Assembly (NCBI GenBank): GCA_000405685.1
Contig: ASPF01000004.1
Span: forward strand, 30,774 to 94,773
Origin: Candidatus Geocrenenecus sp. JGI 0000106-J15
Lineage (GTDB): Archaea; Thermoproteota; Nitrososphaeria_A; Caldarchaeales; Wolframiiraptoraceae
Reading direction: 5' to 3'
Length of the DNA: 64,000 nt
The notes under the pieces: model-generated
Told to the model about the DNA's origin: nothing
The model's database searches: none
What the model saw: the letters and a program-made list of their open reading frames with translations, nothing else
Shown: positions 18,193-26,950 of the stretch, piece by piece
How the letters are laid out: each line of letters begins with the position of its first letter
Position numbering within the stretch: position 1 is the first letter of the stretch
Made by a program: the position numbers and the translations under genes

Positions 18193-18211
18193 TGGATGGA
18201 TTAACCAGCCA
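18193..18211 (-). promoter_or_regulatory. Palindromic operator of the ABC ATPase gene
   Basis: On the plus strand this reads TGGATGG-ATTAA-CCAGCCA, an inverted repeat with 6 of 7 arm positions paired. It lies between the TATA box and the ATG at 18187, over the expected transcription start. The same element occurs at 62058-62076 before the binding-protein gene, with 17 of the 19 positions identical in gene orientation. A repressor bound here would block initiation. The regulator is not identified. Confidence 0.72.
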
Positions 18212-18213
18212 AC

Positions 18214-18220
18214 TATATAA
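18214..18220 (-). promoter_or_regulatory. TATA box of the ABC ATPase gene
   Basis: On the minus strand, TTATATA is centred 30 bp before the ATG. This fits a leaderless transcript starting inside the adjoining palindrome. Confidence 0.6.
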
Positions 18221-18490
18221 ACTCTAACTTCAGTTAACTCTCACTTTAAACATAGTCAGTATGCAAATTAAGTAAACCACCTGTATTTAGAAAAGTTACT
18301 CAATTCTGGAAATAGCGAGTTGGATTTTCAAGTTGTTTGACGATATTTTTATAATTTTTTTAACCATGTTAAATCCTACAATAAGTTGGACAACAAATCT
18401 TACTAATTTCTGTTTTTAACCAAGTCTAAGGTCCAACTATTTTAGTATGAGAAATTTCCTGAAAAATAAAGGAGGTAGTTTTAGAGAAGA
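18221..18490. other. AT-rich intergenic region without a recognisable gene
   Basis: A stretch of 270 bp between the promoter of the ABC ATPase gene and the 3' end of the large surface-protein gene. It contains several T-rich runs but no coding signal or RNA that I can support. Confidence 0.5.
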
Positions 18491-20086
18491 TTAACTATTA
18501 ATCTTTTTGAGGCCAAGTAGAGTCTTCTCGATCTTAGAGAACATTCTGACTGCGAGAATTATCGTTAATGTTATTGTTGATAAAACGATCATAGATGATG
18601 CTAGCATCATAAGGCTAGATGATATTAGAAATTCTGCTAAGAGGAATAGTAATAAACTTACTCCGAACAATATCAATAGATATGCTATGTTTATTCTAAT
18701 ATTCACTCTTCTCCACTTTAAGATAGAGTAAACTATTAAAGCGGTTGGAGCAAAGTAGATTAAGCTTATTAAGCTGCTGGCGAATAAACCTGATGCTAAG
18801 ACAGCAAGCTCTGGATTGATCGATAAAGGTCTTGAAGCTTCTCTTGAGATCTCTAAAGAAGAGATTAATGGAGAAATCATGGATTTGACAATGTTTCTCA
18901 GAATATCGTTTCTATACTCAGCTTCGGCAATGTATGGACTCCAAGAATAATAGAAGTTATTGAATACTGTCATAAAGTTTGACCCGGCAAAAGTCTGCAT
19001 GACGAAATTATCCCTAAACTCTCTTAAAGCTTGAACTTGAGGAGCAAACTCAGAACCATAGGCAGCTGTAGCAATTAAGCATCTTAAACCTAATCCTTCT
19101 TGGGCTACAGTTGTCGTAACAGTCTCGGTTGGTCCTGGAACGGTTTTCACAGTCTCAATAGTCTCAGTCTTAGTAACTATTGTAGATTCTGTGACTGTGG
19201 TTATCTCCGGAATCGTTGTAGTGTATGTAAGTGTTTCAGTTTTAGTCTTTGTTAAAGTTGTTTCAGCACCTGTCATCGTAGTCGTTATATAAGTCGTAGT
19301 TAACCTAGTCATGGTCTCCGTCAAGGTTGTAGTTGTAGGTATGGTTACACTCTGGGTAGTGGTTGTAGTTACTGTTACAGTTTCTTCAGTCAACATTATA
19401 AGCCAAAAATCATCAAAAGATGCTTCACCATTACGGAAGGCGTATAGCCCTACGGCTCCAGAGGAGAGCCTATTGTCTTCAAGGTCTAAAAGTGTTTGTC
19501 CTTCAACAGATATCACGATCCTGTTTTTGTGTACCCAAACTACAAGATTAAACCAGTTTCCTACATCCACTCCAGCAGGAATATTAGCTTCACCAAGTTT
19601 AGGTCCAGCGCCTGGCCCTTCATCTTCATTTACATACCACAGAACAAGTTTTTTAGGGCTCTTGTAAACGGTTGCAAGATAGTATTTTTTAAAGTCGGAT
19701 ACTCTAAATATAACACCACCTTCTCCATTGAGTACCCTCATTTTTAATTCTATTTTATAATCGTTAGGACCTACATATGCTCCAAAAAAGTAATAAGCAA
19801 GAATAGACTTCACGAAGACGCCGCCAGTACTTCTCAAGTTATAGAATTTCGTATCCCCAACTTGAACAACACTATACGAAGCACTTCCTCCACCACCTAT
19901 GTGCTGATACCATATTCCTGGACCATCTGACCCAGCATATATTTTCACTATATAGTCATCAAAATCATCAAAATATATAAAATAACCAATTAGAGAATTC
20001 GCTGACATTATAGATGTTGAGAACAACAAGATTATCAAGATAGAAATAGAGAATATAATTCTACTATTTTTAGAAGAATTTCCCAA
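18491..20086 (-). CDS. Surface protein: LamG-like domain, Thr-rich stalk, CFI-box domain, membrane helices
   Basis: A 531-residue exported protein. A signal segment (residues 9-28) is followed by a LamG/concanavalin-like beta domain (about 35-232; ...GAVGLYAFRNGEASFDDFWL). A Thr/Val-rich stalk of about 100 residues (235-335) comes next, likely O-glycosylated and extended. After the stalk comes the CFI-box motif (here CLIATAAYGSE) with its LREFRDNF helix, as in CFI-box-CTERM proteins. The C-terminus has about three hydrophobic segments. It may be a cell-surface binding protein for glycans. It is monocistronic, between the ABC ATPase gene and tRNA-Ala. The ligand is unknown. Confidence 0.75.
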   Translation of the reverse strand: MGNSSKNSRIIFSISILIILLFSTSIMSANSLIGYFIYFDDFDDYIVKIYAGSDGPGIWYQHIGGGGSASYSVVQVGDTKFYNLRSTGGVFVKSILAYYFFGAYVGPNDYKIELKMRVLNGEGGVIFRVSDFKKYYLATVYKSPKKLVLWYVNEDEGPGAGPKLGEANIPAGVDVGNWFNLVVWVHKNRIVISVEGQTLLDLEDNRLSSGAVGLYAFRNGEASFDDFWLIMLTEETVTVTTTTTQSVTIPTTTTLTETMTRLTTTYITTTMTGAETTLTKTKTETLTYTTTIPEITTVTESTIVTKTETIETVKTVPGPTETVTTTVAQEGLGLRCLIATAAYGSEFAPQVQALREFRDNFVMQTFAGSNFMTVFNNFYYSWSPYIAEAEYRNDILRNIVKSMISPLISSLEISREASRPLSINPELAVLASGLFASSLISLIYFAPTALIVYSILKWRRVNIRINIAYLLILFGVSLLLFLLAEFLISSSLMMLASSMIVLSTITLTIILAVRMFSKIEKTLLGLKKINS

Positions 20087-20221
20087 TAAAACACCTCATC
20101 TCTATCTGCCATTATTAGTATATAAATGTTCTACAGAGTAGAAGAAAGCTAAAACACTTTATCAGAAGTAAGAAAACGTCAAAAAATAGCTCAGGATCAA
20201 CCATTATTAAATTTGATATAG

Positions 20222-20293
20222 TGGACCGGGCGGGATTTGAACCCGCGACCTCCCGCGTGCAAGGCGGGCGATCTCCCACTGATCTACCGGCCC
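20222..20293 (-). tRNA. tRNA-Ala (TGC), no intron
   Basis: A 72-nt cloverleaf with acceptor GGGCCGG/CCGGTCC containing G3-U70, anticodon stem CCCGC/GCGGG, loop C-T-TGC-A-C and T arm CGGG-TTCAAAT-CCCG. Confidence 0.96.
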
Positions 20294-20336
20294 CTTACCT
20301 TTAGAGATCGTTTATTAATTCTTAAGTTTTCCGATT

Positions 20337-20510
20337 TTATTGTAGTAGCTTCTTTGGTTTAAGCCAATTATATTTTCTCCACTTGGGATCTGGGTATCCA
20401 CAATAACTACATCTCTTCTTACTAAGATTGTAAGAGTGGCGTCCACATCTTCTACATCTTACATGTACTATCTTATTCCGTTTACCACGGGAGGTTGTAC
20501 CCTTAGTCAT
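20337..20510 (-). CDS. rpl37e: 50S ribosomal protein L37e
   Basis: A small zinc-ribbon ribosomal protein of 57 residues. It starts MTKGTTSRGKRNK and carries two CX2C knuckles, C19-x2-C22 (CRRCG) and C34-x2-C37 (CSYCG), followed by the conserved YPDPKWRKYNW. The charged C-terminus ends KPKKLLQ. It is encoded 124 bp downstream of the LSm gene on the same strand; the LSm-L37e pair is a common archaeal arrangement. Confidence 0.95.
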   Translation of the reverse strand: MTKGTTSRGKRNKIVHVRCRRCGRHSYNLSKKRCSYCGYPDPKWRKYNWLKPKKLLQ

Positions 20511-20634
20511 TTCTTACTTCACCTTCTGCCACATCAGAGTCTAGGAAACTAGATTTATACTTTTCTAGTTATTAATTTAATCATCTACTATTTATTTTAT
20601 TTTTTATTTGATCTGTTAAATGATTCTTCCAGTA

Positions 20635-20877
20635 TTATTTTTTCTCTTTTATTGTTGGTGAAACCATTATGATGTTATCTCCACGTACGACTATTGTTCC
20701 TAACTGTTTTGATGAAGTATTTTCATCATCAAGTTCTTCTGCCTGTTCAAGGATAAGGTTCATATGTTGATCATATCCTTGCAGAATACCTCTAAGCATT
20801 CTTCCATTCCTTAATCTTACGAGTACTTTTCCTCCAAGACTTTCAGAGAGAACTCTTAGAGATATATCTGTAGACAA
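20635..20877 (-). CDS. LSm/Sm-like archaeal RNA-binding protein (SmAP)
   Basis: An 80-residue Sm-fold protein that forms heptameric rings binding U-rich RNA. The Sm1 motif is visible as [29 protein letters not shown] and the Sm2 motif as [16 protein letters not shown]. The RGDN of Sm2 and the DQHMN loop contain the uridine-binding residues. L37e lies downstream in the same orientation. Confidence 0.95.
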   Translation of the reverse strand: MSTDISLRVLSESLGGKVLVRLRNGRMLRGILQGYDQHMNLILEQAEELDDENTSSKQLGTIVVRGDNIIMVSPTIKEKK

Positions 20878-21184
20878 TTTATTTCACCGCTTCTCTATTC
20901 AATAGAAATTATGCTTGATATTAAGGTTTCTTCTAGAAAAAGGTTTTTCCATCTACAGCTCTTTCAGTTCAGTAGATATCTTCATTATATTTAGATTCAG
21001 GTAAGGTTGAGAGACAGGAAGAGTCTGGTTCTTTCATCGATCTTAGTTAATCCAGTCAAAATATTGGGTTGAACAAGATCCCTTGAGGGTAAGTAGAGAA
21101 TAATACTCTAATGTTATAAGGATATCTTGAGCATCAGGCTCCAAAGGATAGATTTTTCTTATAGATGTATCTATTGTTTTCCGC
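20878..21184. other. Divergent promoter region, no gene seen
   Basis: 307 bp between the divergent LSm and SepF-like genes. A TATA-like CTTATAG about 30 bp before the ATG at 21185 is the only element I can support. No open frame here has coding character. Confidence 0.45.
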
Positions 21185-21529
21185 ATGATCAATGAGAAAG
21201 AAGCCAGCTTAATCGAGGAGATTGAAGAAGAAGTAATTAAAATTGTTAAAATGGCTGAAGAAGTAAATGAAAAAACTTCCATGAAAGTAGCTAATGTTTT
21301 CAAAGTGAGGTATCTCCGCCTATTAAGTGGACATTCTGAGATTTTAGAATCTATCAGTAGAGGGGAGCTTGTAATAGCTTCTCTGGAAGGGTTAGAAGAC
21401 GGCATACTGGAGAAAGCAGTCAAAGAAGTTAAAAGTGAGGTTGCAGAGAAAGGTGGAAGCTTATACTTTATCTCTAAACCCGTTATCTTAATCTTACCTA
21501 GAAATGGATTACTAGTAGAAGAAGTCTAA
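21185..21529 (+). CDS. SepF-like (DUF552) protein, tentative
   Basis: 114 residues. The N-terminal 35 residues form a charged helix (KEASLIEEIEEEVIKIVKMAEEVNEK). Residues about 42-110 have the beta-alpha-beta-beta pattern and wording of the SepF core: a strand with a GELVIASLEGLEDG turn, a helix (EKAVKEVKSEVAEKGG), and a final LYFISKPVILILP strand. In FtsZ-using archaea SepF anchors FtsZ to the membrane through an N-terminal amphipathic helix. Whether this organism uses FtsZ cannot be seen here. The gene ends 4 bp inside the convergent aCPSF1 gene. I recognise the fold pattern, not a strong signature. Confidence 0.5.
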   Translation: MINEKEASLIEEIEEEVIKIVKMAEEVNEKTSMKVANVFKVRYLRLLSGHSEILESISRGELVIASLEGLEDGILEKAVKEVKSEVAEKGGSLYFISKPVILILPRNGLLVEEV

Positions 21530-23448
21530 GTCTTGATCTCTAGAGTTATCGAGTCAAGATTTCTAGGCGTATAGATTCTAGAGGTAGGTAAGATTTTAGA
21601 AATGTTTTTAGATAGATTTGAGACTGCTTCAGGTTCACCGTGGACTAGAACAATATTTCTAGGTTTAGGTTGAATAGACTTTACATACTTCACAAGTTCC
21701 TGCATACTTGAATGCCCTGAGAATCCATCTATCTTTGTAATCTCCATCTTGACGTTTATTAATTCAGGCTTACCATCTTCTCTCATTAACCTCACTTCTC
21801 TTATATCTTTAAGCAATCTTCTTCCTAATGTTCCCTCAACTTGATAGCTAACAAACATGAGAAGATTCTTCTCATCTTCAGCGTATTCTCTAAGATATGT
21901 TAGTATTGGTCCTCCTTCAAGCATTCCAGATGTAGCTATTATGATCGTTGGTCCAGCCATATCTAGGACTTCTTCCCTCTGCTGCTGACTCTTAACAGGC
22001 GTAAAGTATTCAGTTATAAAAACATTCTTATTCTCCATTACTTGTTTAGCTATCTCTTGATTCATGTATCGTGGGAAGGCTACATGGATTCCCGTTGCTT
22101 CTATTACTAATCCATCTAGAAAGACTGGAACCTCAGGAATGCTTTTAGTCTCGAATAGATGATTAAGTATTAACATTATTTCTTGAGCTCTTCCAACGGC
22201 GGGCACTGGTATTAAGATCTTCCCTCCCCGTTCAACAGTCTTTGTGACATATTCTGCCAGTATCTGCTCACTTTGAGCTCTACTGTAAGAGACCTGTCCT
22301 GCACCATAAGTACTCTCCATAATTAATGTCTCGATCCTTGGAAACTTACTTATACATGCTTCAAGTGTTCTACTATCTTCAAACTTGAAATCGCTTGTAT
22401 ACACTATATTGTGGAAACCTTCTCCTACATGTATATGGACAGACGCTGAACCTAGGATATGTCCTGCATTATAAAATGTTATTCGAACGTCGGGGGTGAC
22501 GTTTGTTACAACTCCATATCCTAAAGGAACTGTATGCTGAATTGCAAGCCTTACATCAGCTTCACTATATGGTGGGAAGAGACCCTCCTTCTCAGCAACA
22601 CTTATGAAGTCAAGCTGCTGCATCAACATTAATGGTAGAGTAGGTTCAGTACAGTAGACGGGCCCCCTATATCCATACTTGAATAAGTATGGAACCATCC
22701 CCATATGGTCTAGATGAGCATGGGTTATTATGATTGCATCTAGTTCTTCTACTATATTTTCAACTGAATCAAATCTTGGGATCATGTCTAGATTTGTTGA
22801 ACCACTTGGAGAATATCCACAGTCAAGCAGTATCTTGCTCTCAGTAGTCTGTAGAAGGATTGCCGACCTGCCAACTTGCTGTCCTGACCCTAGAATTGTT
22901 ATTAATGCTTCATTAACTTCGAAGATCTGGTCTCTGAAAACTCTTTCACCAATATTTCTTAGAACTTGAATTCGATATTGTGGATCTCCATATATTATCT
23001 TCTTTATCTTTTCAATAGTTTTTGTCTGCATTGGAGGCTGTCTTTCAACTTTGATAGTCCACAAGATCATACTACTTAACTGCTTTAACTCATTCTCTGA
23101 AGGTAAGGGTCTATCTGGACTTAACTCAATTATTACTTCGCCAAGTGTTTCATTAAAGATTGTTCCTGGAGTATTTCCAAAAAATTCTCTAATCTTTTCT
23201 TCTACGTCTTCTCTCGGCATTCTTATCGATTCATCAGGTCTGATTGCTACTCTCTTTTTTATAAGGTTGACAAGATCTTTAGCTACTTGGTCTTGGTTCA
23301 CGAATAATTCAGGGTTCTTAGTATAGATAGCTATTCTAGGTCCTTCAAAGTCTATCTTGGTTATTCCAGCTTCCAGTGGATTTATGACAGAAAAGTATCT
23401 AACTATTTCCTGTCTAAGCTTATTCAATGTAAAGAGTTGCTGGGCCAT
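21526..23448 (-). CDS. aCPSF1 (FttA), archaeal termination ribonuclease
   Basis: A 640-residue beta-CASP nuclease that cleaves nascent RNA at U-rich sites and terminates transcription in archaea. Two KH-like RNA-binding domains occupy about residues 1-180. The metallo-beta-lactamase part includes THAHLDHMGMVP, GHILGSASV and YTSDFKFE; the beta-CASP part includes ESTYGAG and SGMLEGGPI. The last metal ligands lie in GFSGHSSMQE and LVHGEPEAV. All predicted metal ligands are intact. The proteasome beta gene is 13 bp upstream in the same direction. Confidence 0.96.
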   Translation of the reverse strand: MAQQLFTLNKLRQEIVRYFSVINPLEAGITKIDFEGPRIAIYTKNPELFVNQDQVAKDLVNLIKKRVAIRPDESIRMPREDVEEKIREFFGNTPGTIFNETLGEVIIELSPDRPLPSENELKQLSSMILWTIKVERQPPMQTKTIEKIKKIIYGDPQYRIQVLRNIGERVFRDQIFEVNEALITILGSGQQVGRSAILLQTTESKILLDCGYSPSGSTNLDMIPRFDSVENIVEELDAIIITHAHLDHMGMVPYLFKYGYRGPVYCTEPTLPLMLMQQLDFISVAEKEGLFPPYSEADVRLAIQHTVPLGYGVVTNVTPDVRITFYNAGHILGSASVHIHVGEGFHNIVYTSDFKFEDSRTLEACISKFPRIETLIMESTYGAGQVSYSRAQSEQILAEYVTKTVERGGKILIPVPAVGRAQEIMLILNHLFETKSIPEVPVFLDGLVIEATGIHVAFPRYMNQEIAKQVMENKNVFITEYFTPVKSQQQREEVLDMAGPTIIIATSGMLEGGPILTYLREYAEDEKNLLMFVSYQVEGTLGRRLLKDIREVRLMREDGKPELINVKMEITKIDGFSGHSSMQELVKYVKSIQPKPRNIVLVHGEPEAVSNLSKNISKILPTSRIYTPRNLDSITLEIKT

Positions 23449-23461
23449 AACTATGATTTAC

Positions 23462-24193
23462 CTAGTATACTTGTCTGATGAATTGAGAATAGAGGGGTCT
23501 TTTATCTTCTATACCTAGCTCTACATAGTTTCCTCCAATTTTGATGTATCCTACATCTATACTATCTCCCGAGCCAATATCTCTCTGAATAGCTGCAGCT
23601 ACTGCTTTAAATGCTAATCTAGCTGCTTCTTCTACTGATATTCCGAAACTATATTCACTTTCTAGTATTCCATAAGCAACAGGGGAGCCTGAACCTGTTG
23701 AGATTATAGTCTCCTCCGTCATAGATCCTGTTAAATCTATGTTAAACATATGTGGACCAGTATTATCGACTCCTGCAATAATCAATTGTGCAATGTATGG
23801 AAAGTATCTATAATTAAACATCAAGTTTGAGGCTAGTCTAGCTATAGATACTATATCCATCGGTAGACCTCTCGATATATGGTAGTATCTTATGTTTGCT
23901 CTAAGTAGGTCTATGATTGTTTGAGCATCTGCTACTCTACCTGCAATAGTTATTGCTGCATAGTTTGAGAGTGGGAATAACTTCTTACCTTTTCTATGAG
24001 CTACGAAGAATCCAGCTGTAACTCTTGTATCTGTAGCTAATGCAACACCATCTCTAACAACTAACCCTACTGTAGTAGTACCAGTCTTAACTCTCTTTGA
24101 GACATCTATATTTGAAGAGAACATTTCCTTTACACCAACCAGGATTAGAGGGTCTACCAAACCTGAGTTAGTCTTCGACCCCCTTATCATCAT
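23462..24193 (-). CDS. psmB: Proteasome beta subunit
   Basis: Catalytic subunit of the 20S proteasome. Autoprocessing is expected between G38 and T39 (KTG-TTTVG), freeing Thr1. Counting from that Thr, Asp17 (ATDTR) and Lys33 (KGKK) are in place and the SGSGSP and GSGDSIDV segments are present, so it should be an active beta subunit. The 38-residue propeptide is long for archaea; a start at Met24 would shorten it to 15 residues. It probably shares a transcript with aCPSF1. Confidence 0.95.
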   Translation of the reverse strand: MMIRGSKTNSGLVDPLILVGVKEMFSSNIDVSKRVKTGTTTVGLVVRDGVALATDTRVTAGFFVAHRKGKKLFPLSNYAAITIAGRVADAQTIIDLLRANIRYYHISRGLPMDIVSIARLASNLMFNYRYFPYIAQLIIAGVDNTGPHMFNIDLTGSMTEETIISTGSGSPVAYGILESEYSFGISVEEAARLAFKAVAAAIQRDIGSGDSIDVGYIKIGGNYVELGIEDKRPLYSQFIRQVY

Positions 24194-24361
24194 TTCGAAA
24201 AACTTTCATAAAAATGTTTACTTATGAAAAACCCTCGAGTAGGCTTATTACCAGAGACTTATAGAGTATAAAAATATCCCCTTAGTCTACGGAAGCGTCC
24301 TCCAATAATCATAAGCGAATAGTTAATAAGCAATTTTTATCATGACCTATCCGAAAAGGTC

Positions 24362-25219
24362 ATGTCTGATGACGTAACTGAAGAAGAAAAATCCTCAAGG
24401 AGTAGTAGAAGAGGCAGGAGAAGTAGAGCTAAAACGGAGGTTGAAGAAACAGAATCACAGTCTATTGAAGAAGCTCAGCCTACTGAAATTAAAGCAGAAG
24501 AAGAGAAGATAGAAGAAGTTAAACCTCCTACAAAGATTAAGATAGGAGATTTCGTATTGATAGATTATACTATAAAAGTAAAGGAGACAGGTGAAGTAGT
24601 AGATACAACAATAGAAGAAGTTGGAAAGAACTATTTTGAAGCAGGAAGAATATATGAGCCTAAGCTAGTTATACCTGGAAAAGGCTTACTCCTGAAAGCT
24701 ATTGAAGATGAATTAATAGATTTAGAGCTTAATCAAGAAAAAACCTTCGAGATCTCTCCTGAAAAAGCATTTGGTGCTAGAGACCCGAATAAGGTGAAAG
24801 TAATCCCTATTAGAAGATTGAAGGACGTGGAAGGACCGATAACTGTAGGTTCAAGAATAACGATCGATGGTAAAGAAGGAGTAGTTAGAAGCATCGGGTC
24901 TGGAAGAGTACAGGTTGACTTCAACCCATACCTAGCTGGTAAGAGTCTTGAATGCTGGATAAGAATAGTAAATATTATTGAAGACAAGATCGAGAAGATC
25001 AAATCATTGATCCATACAAGGATTCCTGATGTAGATATCAACAAATTTGAAATAATTCAAGATAGAGAAGAATTAAGAATAACTATACCGAGAGAAGCAT
25101 TTCTATTTCCTGGTCTTCAAGTTTCTAAGAGAATATTAGCTAAAGATATCATAGATCATATTGAAGGCATTGAGAAGATCGTATTCTTAGAGAACTACGA
25201 TAGGCAGATGTTTCAGTAG
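24362..25219 (+). CDS. FKBP-type peptidyl-prolyl isomerase (SlyD-like) with charged N-terminus
   Basis: Catalyses prolyl cis-trans isomerisation and acts as a chaperone. The first 58 residues are a charged, low-complexity tail (Arg/Ser then Glu-rich, e.g. RSSRRGRRSR) without fold. The FKBP domain begins at KIGDFVLIDYTIKVKETGEV and is interrupted by an IF (insert-in-flap) chaperone domain around ITVGSRITIDGKEGVV, returning with LAGKSLECWIRIVNI. A C-terminal alpha/beta domain (about 205-285) is like that of long archaeal FKBPs. The basic N-terminal tail is unusual. It overlaps the convergent phosphoesterase gene by 7 bp. Confidence 0.92.
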   Translation: MSDDVTEEEKSSRSSRRGRRSRAKTEVEETESQSIEEAQPTEIKAEEEKIEEVKPPTKIKIGDFVLIDYTIKVKETGEVVDTTIEEVGKNYFEAGRIYEPKLVIPGKGLLLKAIEDELIDLELNQEKTFEISPEKAFGARDPNKVKVIPIRRLKDVEGPITVGSRITIDGKEGVVRSIGSGRVQVDFNPYLAGKSLECWIRIVNIIEDKIEKIKSLIHTRIPDVDINKFEIIQDREELRITIPREAFLFPGLQVSKRILAKDIIDHIEGIEKIVFLENYDRQMFQ

Positions 25220-25866
25220 AGTGTCATAAGCTCGACTTCAACATCTTCTCCTAAATCAATCATTGCGCACAGACCATTTTTAGCAGCTCCAGAATTTACG
25301 ATAGTTGTTTCATCTATCTTAACTATTCCTCTCCCTTCATGAGCATGGCCACATATCATTAACTTAGGGTGATGATTCTCAACATACATCTTCACAGCCT
25401 TGCTTCCAATATGCTTAACACCAGTATAATCTACATCAAGCCCATAGGGTGGGGAATGACTAACAAAGATGAAACCAGGTTTCCGTGGAACAACTTTCTT
25501 CAACATATCCTCAACTTCTTCTTCAGTAAACTCTATTAAAGTCCCATATCGACCTACAGCTCCTCCTAACCCTATAAACTCCCAACCAGAGAAATCTACC
25601 GATCTTAGATGAAGATTCTTGATAGAAGTATTTGTCGGAGTCCACTCTAGTAATGCTTTAGGATCACAGTTTCCTGGAACAAAGAATACCTGCCTACCAG
25701 ACTCGGATATTCTCTCTAATAACATTTCAGCATCTTCTATCTCTCCGAAATGAGTCAGATCTCCAGTTACAGCTATTAGGTCGGCCCCTATCTCTCCAGC
25801 CTTCTGGATGATCTTCTCAACTGCACCCATATTACCATGAATATCACTTATATGTAGAATCCTCAT
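25213..25866 (-). CDS. Calcineurin-like metallophosphoesterase
   Basis: A 217-residue two-metal phosphoesterase with all five motifs: DIHG (residue 8 onward), GDLTHFG, GNCDP, SHSPPYG and GHAHEG. This type is similar to the archaeal YfcE/MJ0936-like group active on phosphodiesters. The start was set at the ATG at 25866 (MRILHISDIHG), because longer forms starting up to 45 bp upstream add hydrophobic residues not found in the family. The physiological substrate is unknown. Confidence 0.9.
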   Translation of the reverse strand: MRILHISDIHGNMGAVEKIIQKAGEIGADLIAVTGDLTHFGEIEDAEMLLERISESGRQVFFVPGNCDPKALLEWTPTNTSIKNLHLRSVDFSGWEFIGLGGAVGRYGTLIEFTEEEVEDMLKKVVPRKPGFIFVSHSPPYGLDVDYTGVKHIGSKAVKMYVENHHPKLMICGHAHEGRGIVKIDETTIVNSGAAKNGLCAMIDLGEDVEVELMTLY

Positions 25867-25960
25867 CCTAGAAGACATAAGCATATATAGAAACCTAAAA
25901 ACCTTATTCATTTGAAAAGAAAACCGTTATATCGAGAAAATATATTAAACATGATTGAGT

Positions 25961-26065
25961 GCGGGGGTACCCGAGTCAGGTCAATGCTGGTCAGAAGCGA
26001 CAATAGGGGGCAGGCTTAAGACCTGCTGGCGTAGGCCTTCGTGGGTTCGAATCCCACCCCCCGCA
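25961..26065 (+). tRNA. tRNA-Leu (TAA) with an intron in the D arm
   Basis: Acceptor GCGGGGG (25961-25967) pairs with CCCCCGC (26058-26064), discriminator A26065. The anticodon stem GCAGG/CCTGC closes a plain loop C-T-TAA-G-A with no intron. The D arm is too long: CCCGAGTCAGGTCAA is followed by about 20 extra bases (about 25985-26004) before AGGGG completes it. Removing them gives 85 nt, a normal tRNA-Leu. Introns at such non-canonical sites are known mainly from Thermoproteales. Confidence 0.9.
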
Positions 26066-26279
26066 TCGAGACTTGTATTTTGATACTGCTTTAGCCTAGA
26101 GGTTAGATTTCTATATCCATGGGCTCGATAAATTCTAGATGAGAAGGCCAACTCGTTTTATTTGTCTTAAATGTTTGTTGTAAAATCTCTAGTTTCTCAT
26201 CTCTCTTTTCTCCATAACTGTAGAGTTAAATCTAATTATATTCTTCCATAATGTATTTTACGGGAAGTGTATTTTATAG

Positions 26280-26294
26280 CCCTATATAATAGGG
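26280..26294. promoter_or_regulatory. TATA-centred palindrome upstream of the nuclease gene
   Basis: CCCTAT-ATA-ATAGGG is a perfect 6-bp inverted repeat around an AT core. It lies 65 bp before the ATG at 26360, inside a 294-bp gene-free region (26066-26359). It may be a promoter with an overlapping operator, or chance. Confidence 0.25.
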
Positions 26295-26359
26295 GCCTGT
26301 TGTTTGATTCTAAAATTACTTAGGAAATTTTATTTACCTGATTATAGAGTAGTATATAG

Positions 26360-26932
26360 ATGTCTAAGACTAGGAGAATGAGTGTTGTTAAGCCTAAAAT
26401 ATGTTTTATGGATTTAGAAGCGACAGCTCTTGATGCTGATGTAGGATATCTTGTAGGAGGAGGATTTATGGATGAGAGAGGTAGATTCAAATGGTTTTAT
26501 TCTGATATACCTTCAAAAGAAAAAAAGACGTTATCATCAATCATAGAATATATGGTTAAGCATCACATAGTATTTACTTGGAATGGAAGTAAATTTGATA
26601 TACCCTTCTTGGCTACACGATCAATTAAACATAATCTTAGAGCAGAGTTAGTCTACAGACCCACCCATCTAGACCTAGCAGAATTCATCCGTAACTACTT
26701 TAAGCTTTCATTTGTTAATCTTTACCACGTTGCTAGGTTTCTAAACATAGGTAAAGACACTAGTGTAGAAGGTATAGATGTCCCATCACTATACTTAAAA
26801 GCAGTAAAAAATGATAAACGTGCTGCAATAAGGATCAAGAATCATTGTAGAGACGATCTCGAGGTTCTAAGAAAAATCTACTTTAAGATCCTACCTATCT
26901 TAAGAGAGGTTAGACCTGAGCTTACCCTCTAG
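26360..26932 (+). CDS. RNase H-fold 3'-5' exonuclease-like protein
   Basis: 190 residues of the YprB-like/DnaQ-like exonuclease superfamily. Acidic motifs are visible: I CFMDLEAT (D-x-E), II FTWNGSKFDIPFL, and III HCRDDLEVLRKIY, giving a DEDDy-type metal site. It should remove nucleotides from 3' ends of DNA or RNA; the substrate cannot be read. Convergent with pyruvate kinase, 18 bp away. Confidence 0.8.
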   Translation: MSKTRRMSVVKPKICFMDLEATALDADVGYLVGGGFMDERGRFKWFYSDIPSKEKKTLSSIIEYMVKHHIVFTWNGSKFDIPFLATRSIKHNLRAELVYRPTHLDLAEFIRNYFKLSFVNLYHVARFLNIGKDTSVEGIDVPSLYLKAVKNDKRAAIRIKNHCRDDLEVLRKIYFKILPILREVRPELTL

Positions 26933-26950
26933 CCTCTTAAATTCAGATAA

